Source: Blastomyces gilchristii SLH14081 | Lineage: Eukaryota; Ascomycota; Eurotiomycetes; Onygenales; Ajellomycetaceae | Direction of reading: 5' to 3' | NCBI RefSeq assembly: GCF_000003855.2 | Contig: NW_003101639.1 | Location: 125,139 to 151,410 of the forward strand | Length of the DNA: 26,272 nucleotides | Part shown: positions 1-11,100 of the stretch, piece by piece | Layout: every line of letters starts with the position of its first letter | Numbering within the stretch: position 1 is the stretch's first letter | The notes under the pieces: generated by a model | What the model saw: only the letters and a program-made list of their open reading frames with translations | Database searches by the model: none | What the model was told of the DNA's origin: nothing | Position numbers and translations under genes: made by a program

Positions 1-2149
1 TGAGCTGTAGACTAGACCAATATCATTCATATAACTCAGAGATCACACTATTCTCATATTTCTATTTTTAAATAGATATACAGTATATATTGCAAATAAA
101 ATGAGTAAGATTGAAGATCTCTGTGATACTTCTATTTTTATCTCAGTCTTGTCTTATTTCATTCTATCAAAGAAGAGTTGTATACTTCTTTTAGATATAA
201 AACAGTTAACTCATTTTATTAGAGAAAGTGACAGTTTTAATATCTTCAATATCTGAATTAACTTTGACTTTGAAACATAATTAAATACTTCTTTTATATC
301 AATGAAAACTGCAGTTGAGATCAGACTCTCATACTTTGCTATTTGAATATCATGAATAACTGAGAGAACAGTGTCAATTGCAGAACACTGTTTTCTATCT
401 CTTATTTATTCACTGAATAAAAGAGAATCATCTATAGAGCTTATAATAGATAGTTAAGTAGCTATTATCTTTTCTAAAACCTTTTCTAGGCAGTTCAATA
501 GAGATATTACTCTATATGACTTAGAAATTGAAGTTTTTCTATTAGGTTTTGTAAGAATCACTTCAGTGGCTTCTCTCCAGCATTCAGAATGATATTCATT
601 TTTCAAGAGATTGAAAAAGAGCTCAAAATATTCATTCTTTAAGTAGAAATATGTATTCTGAATAATTAAGTGATTAATTGAATCAGAACCTGCAGCAGTT
701 TTAACAGAACTTGAGAAGATAGCTGACTCTAATTCATCTTGTGTAAGATCAGGCCATTCATTCCCAGTCATTTTCATCAATGTAGTTGAGAAGTGATATA
801 TTCTCTTTCTCTGAATCTGAATCTGAATCTGGTGAGTTCTGAAAGAGAATTCTCATGAAAGCTTGACATTTTTTCTCAAAAGAGTTTGCTGTATATAATT
901 CATTCTGAAACTCATATTCTAAGACTGGAAGTTTTGCTACATTTCTTGTTTTAGTATAGTTAAAAGCTTTAAAAACTTTCTTCTCTTATGCTTCTTCAAG
1001 AAATTTATTCCAGCAGTCTGTTTTAACTCTTTTAATATCTGAAAAATATTCATTTCTGACAGCATTGAACTCTTCATCAGATATTACATCATTCTTTCAA
1101 TCTCTTCTAGCAGTAGCTAATTCTTTTCTTTTAGATGAGATATTCTCATTTCATCAAGATTTTAAATACTTAGAAGATTTTCTCTTTGAAATATTATCTC
1201 TAATACTTATTAGAATAATAGATGTAATAAGCTTCACTCTATTCTCAAGCATTTCATTTGAGATATCTTGATCAGAATTTCAATATAGCTTATTCTGTCT
1301 TTCAGATTTTAACAGTTTTATACTTTCTTTAACTGCTTTTCAATCAGCTTTTTCAAAGTTATACTGATTAGAGAGAAGAGGATTTTCATTCATTTGTTTT
1401 TTACTCAGTTCAATATTAAATTGAATAATCTCATGATCTGATTCTGATGTCTCATTTGAATTAATAAATCAGTTTATAAGTCTTCTTTTTATTAGATTTT
1501 ATGATATGAAGATTAGATCTATAATAGATTTCTGTTTCATATCTTTTCTAAAAAATGTTTGTTAATCAGACTTATTAATCAAATCTATTGAATGCTCAAA
1601 GATTCATTCAATCAGATTATCAGCTCTCACTGCTCTCTTGCATTCTGAATTTCATCAGAGATGATATGCATTGAAGTCTTCTATAATTATAGAGTTTCTT
1701 AATGAAGTTATGTTCAGAAATTCTCTATCAATTATTCAGATATTGTTATATTTCTTCAATAACTTTTTATTATAGATATTTATGAGCTGTATAGTATCAA
1801 ACTCATTTTCTTTATCTATAATATCACTCATCAGAATATCAGGGTCAGACATGATATTAAATCTTAGATTAAATTAATATCTTAATCTCTTTCTTTCATA
1901 GATCACTACTCTTGACTTTATCTCAGACTTTTGAGATAAAAAGCAGTAGTAGCTTGAATAAGAAATGACATATTTTTACTCAGCATCAAAATTCAGCTTC
2001 TGAAGTAGTATAAAATCAACTTTTTATTCAAATACAATTTGAAGATAAGAATAAATACAATTTAAGTTTTCATTCACATTATTTTGAATAAATGTGATTT
2101 TTAAAGAGTTTTTAAACTTTTTTTTTTGTTGTTTTTATTGTATATTCAT
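1..2149 (-). pseudogene. LINE copy 1 ORF2: endonuclease and reverse transcriptase, decayed, 3'-incomplete
   Basis: ORF2 would nick target DNA and reverse-transcribe the LINE RNA there. The proposed start is the ATG at 2149-2147. Endonuclease marks in order are a QNNVN motif near 2080, VDFILLQ near 2010 (the following catalytic Glu is a Lys codon), EDFNAYH at about 1661-1681 and SDHE near 1435. Reverse transcriptase follows: a stretch with YRVISLLNCLEKVLEKI at about 454-550, then FIDIKEVFNYVSK near 270, and the catalytic box as YMND (usual YVDD) at 22-33. A 4-bp ATGA-type duplication near 755-762, absent from copy 2, shifts the frame once; otherwise one frame is kept. Stops sit where Arg, Gln or Trp codons are expected. 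The C-terminus lies outside the window. The family is clear; the clade is inferred. Confidence 0.85.
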
Positions 2150-3801
2150 ACTAAAAGAGAGTAGAGTAGAATCTAATCACTATCATCAGATAGTAGATTA
2201 TAACTGTTCTGAAAAGTAGGAATCTCAACTGCTTGCATTATATCTAGTTTATTATCAGAGTCATTTCTCAATTCTCTAATCTTAACAGAAGTTTGAGAAT
2301 TCAAATTCTATTTACATTTAGCTGAAGAATTGAAGTTTGAAGACTTAGATAGTTAAGAGTTTCTTCTTTTTAAGCTTACAGTTGTGAGTTTACTGACTTG
2401 ACTATTCTCTTCAGTTCTAGATTTACTCTGAGCTTCATCTTTTCTTCAGTTCTTTTGAGTTCTTGAAGCAAATATACATTGTTTTAAGCTAGATGCATGT
2501 TTTTCTTTGTAATTAGAGCATTTAAGCAGAGTGTATTAATATATTTTATCTCTTTTTAAGCATATTTCACATTTATGCTCACTAGTTTTATAATCTCTGG
2601 CATAAAATACATATTTTGAGTCTCTGAAATAGAAGATTACAAAGTATTCATATCTTTGACAGTTTGAACACTGTGTTTGAGCTTTGAGATTCATTCTTGA
2701 GTCTTTGTATTCATGAACTCTCATTTTCAAACCTGCTACTCTTACTTCAGAGATCTTTGACTGTTCTATTATCTTTATATATACTAGAATAGAGACATTT
2801 CTTCTGCTTTATCTGAACTTAATTGAATTTAGTTATACAGACTTCTTTCTCAGTTGAATAGAGTTGTATTCTTCTAATTCATTTTTGAGAAGTAGTATTT
2901 CTTCTTCACAGTCAAAAATTTCAACTGAAATATTATGAAGATTGAATTTATCTCACTTTTTATCTCTCTTAGATAGAATTGTTATGTTTAATAAAGATTC
3001 TACTACTGATTTTCAGAGATTCTCATTCTGAATAAGGAATTCAGCACTGAATTCAGACATTGTAGTCAGAATGATGAAGTTTTCAAAGAAGAATAGCTCA
3101 ATTGAAGCTATAACTGATTTTTGAACTTCAATATCAGTTATTAACTGAGAAAAGAACTGCTGATTGATTTCATTTCTAATTCTCAAAATAAGGTTTGAGT
3201 TTAGCTTATTTCTCTGCAATATATCCTGATTTAAGACTTTGAGAATAAGTCTTCTATTTCTGAAGATTTAAAGATTTTTCTCTTTTTACATTTTTTTCTT
3301 CACTCTTCTATCACTAGAAGTATGTGCAGTATTCTTCTCAGTTTTCTCAGAATTTTAAGCAGGTTTTGAGATAGCAGATTTAGAGACAGTAGATTTAAAG
3401 ACAGCAGATTCAGCTGCTTGAGCATATATTTTCTTCTGATTTAAAGAAGAAGAAGAAGAAGAAGTAGAAAAGAAAGAAGAGTAAACTGAAGAGTCAGTGA
3501 TTGTATTAGAAATTTTCAAAGTTTTTTGAACTGTGTTTGAAATTCTAAGTTTGAACTTGATTACTTTCTGTAGTTATCTAATCTGAGCATGAAGAATTAA
3601 CAGAACTTCTTCATTCATCTCACTCAGATACTGCTTTTCAAGAATTTTACTTACTTTTTCAAGTTTCTGTATTTCAAGAACTTGTTGTTTCTCTATTTCT
3701 TCTTTCTTTCTTCTCTTCAGAATTTCAATCTCAGGAATAGTATTTGAGAAAGCATCTTTTTTCACATTAACTGAGTGTATTTTTGAACTTATTATTCTCA
3801 C
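2146..3801 (-). pseudogene. LINE copy 1 ORF1: Gag-like RNA-binding protein with zinc knuckles, decayed
   Basis: ORF1 proteins of Tad-type LINEs coat the element RNA. Reading from about 3801, one frame holds to 2146 with few stops. In order it shows a charged, coiled-coil-like segment (KRRKKEEIEKQQ, about 3650-3720), a serine run near 3440-3460, a middle region (3013-3219), then a knuckle region (2536-2730) with CSNCQRYEY, a decayed CxxC-like part and EHKCEICLKRD, followed by KCSNYKEKHAS. Several expected Cys and His codons read as Tyr, as G-to-A or C-to-T change predicts. The start is uncertain because the first in-frame codons follow a TGA that may be a mutated Arg codon. The closing TGA at 2148-2146 overlaps the ORF2 start ATG. 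Confidence 0.8.
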
Positions 3802-3802
3802 T

Positions 3803-3925
3803 CAATGAAAAGTTGATCAGACTGTTTCAATTGAGATATGTATTGAACTCTTTTGAAAAGTTAGTCAGACTGTTTCAATTAAGAGATTTCTAAGTCTGTT
3901 ATCAATTGAAAAGTTGATTAGACTG
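3803..3925 (-). repeat. 53-bp tandem repeat in the 5' UTR of LINE copy 1 (about 3 units)
   Basis: A unit starting CAGTCTGAT/CAACTTTTCAA on the minus strand occurs three times just before ORF1, starting near 3925, 3872 and 3824. Spacings are 53 and 48 bp. LINE copy 2 has the same array with exact 53-bp spacing at 21195-21323. As 53 is not a multiple of three, it is more likely untranslated than coding. Confidence 0.75.
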
Positions 3926-5310
3926 TTTCAAAAGAAGAATAGAAGACTTTTATATATAAAATACCTGATTTTCTTCACACTAGTTCAGTAACTAGATTAG
4001 ATTTTTGAAGAGAATCTAATAAACTAAAATTGATTTTTAAGATAAATTAATAAAATCTTTACAATCTCTTTCTTGAGATATAGTGAGAAAAAGTATGATA
4101 TCAATTAATAGTAAATCAGATAATATGACAGTTTTTGAGAGAAAAACTGACAAAAAATAAATTAATTTTTTACAGAGAAATTGATTAAAACTATTCAATT
4201 TTATTCTAAATTATTCAATTCTTCTCACACAACAAGTGTGCAACTCAAATCAGTTAATAAAGAGTGTAAAAAAGAATTAAGTATTAATGAAAGCTCTTCA
4301 GTCACTGAAAAAGTAATTCTTACTTAAAAGAATATGAAATTATGATAGAAAATAACTCTGTTTTTAATTCTTTATAAGAATATTGTGTAAAATTCAGAGA
4401 AAAACATCTTACTTTTTTAAGAGAAGTAAAAAACTATTTCTAAGATCTTTTTTTTTTTGTATTAACTGCTGCAGAAGAATGAGATAGAAACTGCTAAGAT
4501 ATGTACTACTATATACTCTCTATTAAGACTTTCCCTCTTCAGAGTCTTGATATTATAGAGAATATAAGTCTGTTTCTATATAATAATGTAAATATTGTCA
4601 GCAGGATGTAGAGGAACTGGTTATTTATATCTCAAAATAGAAGACTTTGTCAATGATTATATCAATATAGAGTTAATTCTTAAATTCAATAGAAATCTAG
4701 TGTTGCTGTTCTCAATCTCTTGCAGAATCTATTGAATATTGAGATATTAAAACTAGATTTAATATATCTCACTGTGCAGGGATCAAAGGCTCAGTCAGAT
4801 CTTGAAATATACTGATTTTATAGTTATTGATGTGCTGTTGACTCATTGTTCATTGATTATGTGCTTGATATTATTGTCAAGGTATCTTTTTGTATTTTTC
4901 TGCCGGGGATGGGCCAGATTGGGAAGGACAGTATGAGGGTGAGACTTGATGTTGGTGTTTTGGAACATCAAAGATGGACAGGGTTTTCGCGGAGGTCGCA
5001 TCTCAGATATCTCCACAACTACAGATTGGGGATCTTCCAAAATTGAGAAGATTGGTGCATACGGCTAGGTCTCTTCACCTTACAATTTGTATGGCAATTT
5101 GGCCCGGGGTTGTGGTGTGATAGGGGAGAATGGGGGATAATCCCACGCAGGAGTTCTGAATGACGTCTGGTTCATGTTTGGCTGGATAACTCCACCACCA
5201 CACGGGGTATGCGGTCGGCGATGGGGTCAAAATGCTCGTATGATCAAGGGCTTTTCGATGGATCTATCGGCGGGTTCTTATTCGAAAAATCGAGCGAGTT
5301 CGTGGTGAGG
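3926..5310 (-). promoter_or_regulatory. 5' UTR / internal promoter region of LINE copy 1
   Basis: This 1.4 kb lies between the LINE 5' end and ORF1 and has no coding signal of its own. It is shared with LINE copy 3 (25049-26272) and, in pieces, with copy 2 (13973-14762 and 20848-21323). LINEs of this type carry their promoter internally, so a regulatory role is inferred, not seen. The outer 420 bp (about 4890-5310) keep many CpG and GG/CC steps, while the inner part is strongly AT-shifted. It carries a single copy of the segment that is tandemly duplicated, with a 163-bp period, in copies 2 and 3. Short open frames on both strands at 4843-5046 have no protein support. Confidence 0.65.
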
Positions 5311-5543
5311 GACTCAGTGTTGTGTAGTAATTTCTTTTCATATCCTGAGTAATTGATTATAAGAATGTAATCAAGTCACTCTATCTTCAAAATATCAATT
5401 GAAAATGCAAGATTGCAGACAATTCAACATATTTCAAGCATTATTTTAATCTTATAATAGATTTCTTTCTTCTATTAATTTTTTACTTCTTACTAACTAA
5501 TTTATAGCTGCAGATAAAAATCACTTAATATAATATTAAATCT
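5311..5543. other. AT-rich spacer, nothing identified
   Basis: This separates the LINE 5' end from the readable transposase. It may hold a ruined upstream piece of the pogo element, but I could not find the N-terminal DNA-binding part there. Confidence 0.4.
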
Positions 5544-6856
5544 ATGAATATTTATAACTTTGATGAGAAAGAATTTCTATTGAGACTTATTCACACTTTT
5601 AAATATATTATATTAATTACTTCACTCAAATCAGATTATATAATAGATATTAGTCAGAATGACAGTTGAGAATTTATAACACTACTTATCTCAATTTATA
5701 CAGATAAAACTTCACTTTCATCTACTCTTATATATTAAGAAGAATTAAGAGATATACAGAATACTTAACTGAAGAATTTTAATAGTGAAAAGAATCAGAC
5801 CTACTTTACTACTTCAGTAAATAAATAAAGCAATAATGAATATAAATTAATATAATTAAAGAAGATCTTTGAATCTCTTATAAAAAAGAAAGCAGAATAT
5901 GAATATAGACTTCTTATATTAAATAATCACTTCTCTCATATTAATATGATATTTATTAATTATACAGATTATTATCAGATTCTACTTACTGTCTTTTCTT
6001 CTCATTCTACACACTGATTACAGTTACTAGATATTGAAATATTTGAATCATTGAGTAAATTATACTTCAATCAACTGAATGAATAGATAAGAAATAAAAT
6101 GAAATTCATACACACTATAAAGAGATCTTTTTGACAGTTATTTAATACTGTATAAAAGAAAGCAGTTATATTTTTAAATATTATATCTGCATTTACTACT
6201 ACTGATCTATATTCATATAATTCAGAATAGATTCTTAAAAAGCTTATAATACAGTTTTACACTCTCTCAGATACATAATATTAATCAAGAATCTCTACTT
6301 CTATTATTAATATACAGAAATTGATAAAGTAAGTTAAGCAGCAGCAGTATTAAATATCTAGTAATCTCAACTGAGTGATCTGTATAGAGAAAAATCTTAC
6401 TCTTAATAAAGAGATTCTTCTAATAGAGAACAGACAGCTACAGTAAGCTCTTAATTAAGAGAGAAGATGTCATAAGTATAACAGAGTAATGAGATTACTA
6501 GATTCTTCAAATTCATTATTAACACAGTTCTTTTCACTAGCAAAGATACAGATTATATATAAGAAAATAATCACTTCTGAAGCTGTTAAAAAGAATAAGC
6601 AGACTTATAAGAAGAATGTCAAGTTATAACACACTATTCTTAAGAAACAGAAGAAGACAGATATTATAAAGAAGAGAATAAAGTGAGAGATAGCTTATCA
6701 GATAGTAAAGCAGTAAAAAGATATAAATAAGACTGTAAGAGTCACTTAACAGCAGATTGAAAAGAAGCTTAGAGATGTAAGAAAGGCTTAAGAGTAAAAA
6801 GAGAAGAAAGAATAAGCTGCTATACAGCAGTAATCACAGTTGAATAATAAAAAATT
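5544..6856 (+). pseudogene. Fot1/pogo-type (Tc1/mariner superfamily) DDE transposase, C-terminal half, decayed
   Basis: Such transposases cut and paste their element at TA sites. A single reading frame from the ATG at 5544 gives a pogo-like catalytic core interrupted by about 20 stops, nearly all at expected Trp, Gln or Arg codons. Marks are NFDEKEF (first Asp at 5562-5564), LILNNHFSH (second Asp replaced by Asn at 5922-5924), HSTH*LQLLDIEIF (third Asp at 6030-6032), then TTTDLYSYNSE near 6180-6230 and a Lys/Gln-rich tail. All three sites are in one frame. The N-terminal helix-turn-helix and CENP-B-like DNA-binding domains of the family are absent; what precedes is unrelated spacer and LINE. 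No terminal inverted repeats were found, so the element limits are unknown. Confidence 0.82.
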
Positions 6857-7192
6857 GAAAAATTGAAAAATTATCTTTTTAATCAGAAAAGTAGATTCTT
6901 GATTTTATAAAGAGTAACTAAATCATATTTTCAGAGCTCTGTCAGAGTGCTTATAGATTCACTGCTGAAGAAATCTGATGATATTATAATCTCTACTGAT
7001 TTAATGACTGCTTACTCACTGAATCTGTCTTCATTTAAGATTTCACATTTCAGATGAGTTATTAAGCTTAATAAACATCTATAGAATTAGCTGTATATTT
7101 TTATATGTAATTTTCTATATATATTTTCATTATATAATATATCATCTTAAAATCTAATTGTATTGTTGAGATATCAATGAAAATATTTCATT
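6857..7192. other. AT-rich stretch after the transposase, nothing identified
   Basis: No gene or recognised repeat seen. It may be the 3' flank of the pogo element or host AT-rich DNA, and holds TATA-rich runs near 7100-7145. Confidence 0.4.
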
Positions 7193-7322
7193 ATCGTGAT
7201 GGCGAAATGGCGGGCGTTGAGTGTAAGCGGGCGTTGAGTGATTGATCACGTTAGCGGCGGCCGCCTTGATGATGTGCCCTAGCGATCACTCCGCCTGCAC
7301 GTGATCTCTTATGTTATATAAC
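7193..7322. mobile_element. Small GC-rich, CpG-rich island, possibly a MITE or fragment of a younger element
   Basis: About 110-130 bases rich in CpG stand alone in AT-rich DNA. Inside are a 14-bp direct repeat GCGGGCGTTGAGTG (7210-7223 and 7227-7240) and the palindrome GCGGCCGC near 7257-7264. The ends resemble an imperfect inverted pair: ATCGTGATGGCG at 7193-7204 and, reading inward on the other strand, ATCACGTGCAGGCG at 7305-7292. GTTATATAAC at 7313-7322 is also palindromic. No coding frame is supported. I cannot name a family; a short non-autonomous DNA transposon is only a guess. Confidence 0.35.
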
Positions 7323-7335
7323 GTAGCTAGCTGCT

Positions 7336-7356
7336 ATTATTATTATTATTATTATT
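7336..7356. repeat. (ATT)7 microsatellite
   Basis: Seven uninterrupted ATT units just right of the GC-rich island. A similar (ATT)8 ends the SINE at 24088, but no SINE body is seen here. Confidence 0.9.
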
Positions 7357-7841
7357 CAATTATAGATGTATACAGTCAGAGACTATGATAGCTATCTGAG
7401 AACTTTTAGTTCTCAGAGTTTTTCTAATATTTATAGAGTTAACTATTATATATTTATTAATTTCAGATATGTAAAATCAGAAAATTTCAGATCAGAATAT
7501 AAAAACTCTTTATAAATTACAGTATTTTAACATCTTCTGATACTTTGAAATCATTTGAAAATATCATGACAAAGAAAAAGAGAACAAAGTCTTAAAGATA
7601 GATATATTAAATAAATAGATAGAAAAGAATAGAAAAGAAAAAGTAAAGTAAAGAGAGACTATAATAAAATAATATTATTAAATAATAGTATATAGCTGTT
7701 TTAACAGATTATATCTAATTAATTTCTCTCTCTTTATATTCAGATATTTCTGAATTCAGTCATTTTCTTATAGCTGCTTGAGTTTCTGATAGAAAGTCTA
7801 TTATTAAGTATTTAATTTCTGTCTCGGTTAAGAATAAGAAT
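7357..7841. other. AT-rich DNA left of gypsy copy 1, with one small hairpin
   Basis: No gene seen. A 9-bp stem with a 3-base loop is present (CTGAGAACT at 7396-7404 and AGTTCTCAG at 7408-7416). A purine-rich run lies at about 7565-7660. This stretch and 13560-13972 were one continuous sequence before gypsy copy 1 inserted. Confidence 0.5.
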
Positions 7842-7846
7842 TTTAT
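7842..7846. repeat. Target site duplication (TTTAT) of gypsy copy 1, left
   Basis: TTTAT directly abuts the LTR terminus TGTAAGAG at 7847 and is repeated exactly at 13555-13559 on the other side. Five bases is the usual duplication length for Ty3/gypsy integrases. Confidence 0.9.
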
Positions 7847-8164
7847 TGTAAGAGGCCTACGCCGAATAGATTGGTATAATATATAGATCTTATATAACAA
7901 AGAGAAAAACATTAGAGAAGAAAAGAAAGAGAAAGTGTAAGAATCAGTGATCAGAGTGAATATTTATATATGTACACAGTGATATACACAGTGGAACTTC
8001 AGGACAGAAGAATAGTGGTTTTCATACGCAGTGAAGCTTTGAGGTGGAAAAATAGAAATTTCATAGGTTTTCAGCTGAGAATCAGTGACTGAGAGTCAGA
8101 GTGATAGAAATCTGTGAAGTGTAACAGAATAGTCTATATAATTGATCAGATGCAGTCTGTCACA
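7847..8164 (-). repeat. 3' LTR of gypsy copy 1
   Basis: The 318-bp repeat begins TGTAAGAGGCCTACGCCGAA and ends CAGTCTGTCACA as written on the plus strand; in element orientation it runs TGTGACAG...CTCTTACA. It matches the repeat at 13242-13554. Much of the middle has lost CpG, while the last bases in element sense keep them. A TATATA-like stretch near 7960 corresponds to the TATAAATA of the gypsy copy 2 LTRs. Confidence 0.92.
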
Positions 8165-11100
8165 TTAGTTCTCTCTCTCTTTCTTGATTGTACATAGCTC
8201 TCATCAGTCAAGGGCTGCAGTCTCAGATAACACAGAACTTGAAGTTCAGGTCAGATGATTATAGCTGACTCATTTCATAAGATATTATCAGCTGCAACTG
8301 TGAGATCTCTTATCAAGAATATCTTCAATCTCTCATTCAAGTTTGTTATCTTTTTCTATGATCTCTGATGACTGTCAGTTGAAAGTTAGTTGAGAAGAGA
8401 ACAGATTGATAACAGTACAGTGAAGCAAGCTTGTATGAAAGATATCATGAATTTCTGATAATATGTTAAGATAGTAGTTATGACTGTCTAGAATTTCTAT
8501 CACATTATACTTTGTATAATGATAATTCAGTGTGTGAGATGAGTGTGTGATCTGTATATTCTTAAGATTCAATTATATCAGATCTTCTATCTTATATTAC
8601 TCAGTGAGGTCTTGATAAACATTAGTTTAATCTTCTTAATTCTGTTTAATACTCACTATAAAGGCTTCTGCTCAATCACAGATGTCTCAGAGTTTTATTA
8701 CTATATTATCAGTGATCTGAATTGAACTGTGAGAGTTCAGTGTGAAATATATAATCTCTAGAAGATTCAGTACTTTTATATAATATCTGTGTATAAGAAA
8801 GAATAAGCTTATATCTGTTGAAATGATATCTCAGTTATTGATAGTGACTTCAGTATATAGAAGAAAATCATATCAATTATCTTATAAGTGATTACAGAAC
8901 TTATAAAGATAATTCTTTATAGTCTGAATTATTCATTCTGATACATCATTGATCTCAGAGTGATAGATAGTTAACAAATAATATATAATCTTAAGAACTT
9001 AACAGATTCTTGCTTGAAGAGTGCTTATAAATTAACAGCTCTGATTTGATACTATAGATCTTAGTAATTCATATATCTGATAGAATAGACTTTTTAGAAA
9101 AGCTTTAGTGACTTGTGAAGTATTCATCTTATTACAAGATTTTAATATTATATCTTTACTCAATTGATTTATAATAATTAGAACATTCTTACAATTCTTA
9201 CTCTCAGAGAGATTAACAGTGAAGTTAATTACTATATCTTATCAGATTCTATCAGAGATATTGAGTGATTTCAGTAGATCTTTTCTACAGTTCTTTTACA
9301 AGATAATAACAGAATAATAGTTACAGTTTTGAATGAAATATTTGATACTATTTAATATCTCAGATCAGTAGAACTCTTGAGAGATTATTCAGTATAATTA
9401 TTTATAATCTGAGTAATCAGTTATATACAAATCATGTATCTCTTATATTATCTGAGTGTATAAGAATTTAGAGTAAGAGACTCAACATCATTCATGAAAT
9501 TGTAAAGTATTATTATTATTAATTATATATTCTGAGAGATCAGTTCTTATATATAGTTCTGAAGAAAATCAGAATACTTCTTAATATACTGCTTTAGTGA
9601 GAATCTGAAGAAGTTCATCAGTCTAAGCTGCTGTATATTACAGTTCATTCAGTGTAGAAGAAGTGAAGATATTAGTATCAGTATCAGTTCAGAGAGAGAG
9701 TATTCTAATTAAAGAAGTATATATAGTGTTATAAGTTATTCTATCTTGATTAACTAATATCTTTGAATCTAAGAGCTGATGCTCTTGATTCATTTAATAA
9801 GTGTCTATTATATTGAAAGACATATCTTACTCTTATTATAAGAGAGCATCTATCATTGAGTTCTGACTGTCAGATCAGTAGTATATTATAAAATGAAAGT
9901 GATTTAAGAACTCAGATTATCATATCTATCACTCAGTAAGTTTATAAGTTATTATAAAGTACTTGAGATTCTTATAATCTGTGATTATCTCAAATTCAGA
10001 GATACTTCAGAATTCAGAGTCTTATTCTTCTAGACAGTATATAATTATAAGAAGTTTCTTATCATAGATCTTATAGTTGTATTTAACAGAACTCAGTTTT
10101 TTAGATATAAAAATATATAATTATAAGACATCTTCATCATTATATTGCAATATAGCTCTTTCTATAATATAGTCAGAGAAGTTAGCTTTAACAACTGTTT
10201 CATAATCAGAGTTAAATATCATTAGTAGAGTGATAGTAATGAATATCTTCTTCATCTATATAAATATAGCTTTGATATTTACTGATCACTGAAATACTGA
10301 GTTCTTTCTAATAAGTTCTGTAAGTGATCTTATAATATCTGAGAAGTTTTATATAAATCACTGATAGAAGTTAGTAAATCTGATGAAGCTTTATATATCT
10401 TTCACAGTATATGAAGCTTCTCATTCAAGAATAGCAGAGACTTTCTCAGAATTCATTTGAATTCTCTTATCAGCTTCTATAATAAAATCTAGATATTTAA
10501 TACTTCTGACTTTGAAGTCATACTTATCAATATCTATTGATAGTTCTGCTTCTTATAATTATTATAATACTCTTCACATGTGTTCTTGATATTCTTTTCT
10601 GAACTCATCAGTAAAGATGAGAATATTATTAAAAATATACAGATATAAATTTATCAAGAAAATTCTGAAGTGCTAAGTTAATATACTTCTGAAATGTACT
10701 GAGAATATTGATCAGTTCAAAGAGTGTAACTATTCATTCAAAGAGATTATAATATATTTAAAATACTGTAAGTCATTCATCTTCTTTAGTAATATGAATT
10801 TTATGAAATACAGTGATGATATCTAGTTTTATAAATTATTAAGCTTATTCAATGCAAGCTAGAGTTTCATTGATAAAAGATAAACAATAGCAGTTCTTCT
10901 TAATTAATCTGTTCAATTCTCAATAGTTCACACAGAATTGAAGTTCTTCATCTGATTTCTTTACAAAGAGAATAGAAGCTGCAGTGAAAGAGTTACTAAT
11001 ATATATAAATCTCTTATTTAACAGATCATTGAGTATCTTCTGAAGAAGAAGAAGTTCATCTTAAGATATATTATAAAGAGAGCTTTATGATGACTTGAGA

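Larger units (their letters stand above)
1..5310 (-). mobile_element. Tad-like non-LTR retrotransposon (LINE), copy 1, decayed, runs off the left edge
   Basis: Read on the minus strand this copy has, in order, a long 5' UTR, an ORF1 with zinc knuckles and an ORF2 with an APE-type endonuclease and a reverse transcriptase. This is the order seen in fungal Tad-clade LINEs. The 5' end is placed near 5310 because homology with two other copies in the window (starting near 13973 and 25049) begins there. The 3' part, including any RNase H domain and tail, lies beyond base 1. The coding part is full of stop codons made by C-to-T changes, so it is not expected to move by itself. The outer part of the 5' UTR (about 4890-5310) is much less mutated than the rest. 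Confidence 0.85.

Noticed and set aside
1065..1271. Plus-strand open frame of 68 codons
   Set aside because: Antisense to the LINE copy 1 ORF2; hydrophobic content follows from the T-rich complement.
3440..3475. GAA/TTC microsatellite as a separate repeat
   Set aside because: It is the serine run of LINE ORF1 and recurs in copy 2 at the same place, so it is part of the gene.
4843..5046. Overlapping open frames of about 65 residues on both strands
   Set aside because: They lie in the LINE 5' UTR, mirror each other, are not conserved as proteins in copies 2 and 3, and show no known motif.
7336..7356. Tail of a second SINE
   Set aside because: Only the (ATT)7 tract is shared; no A or B box, body or target duplication was found next to it.
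7396..7416. Intrinsic terminator hairpin
   Set aside because: A 9-bp stem with a 3-base loop occurs, but there is no gene before it and the context is eukaryotic, where this signal has no such role.
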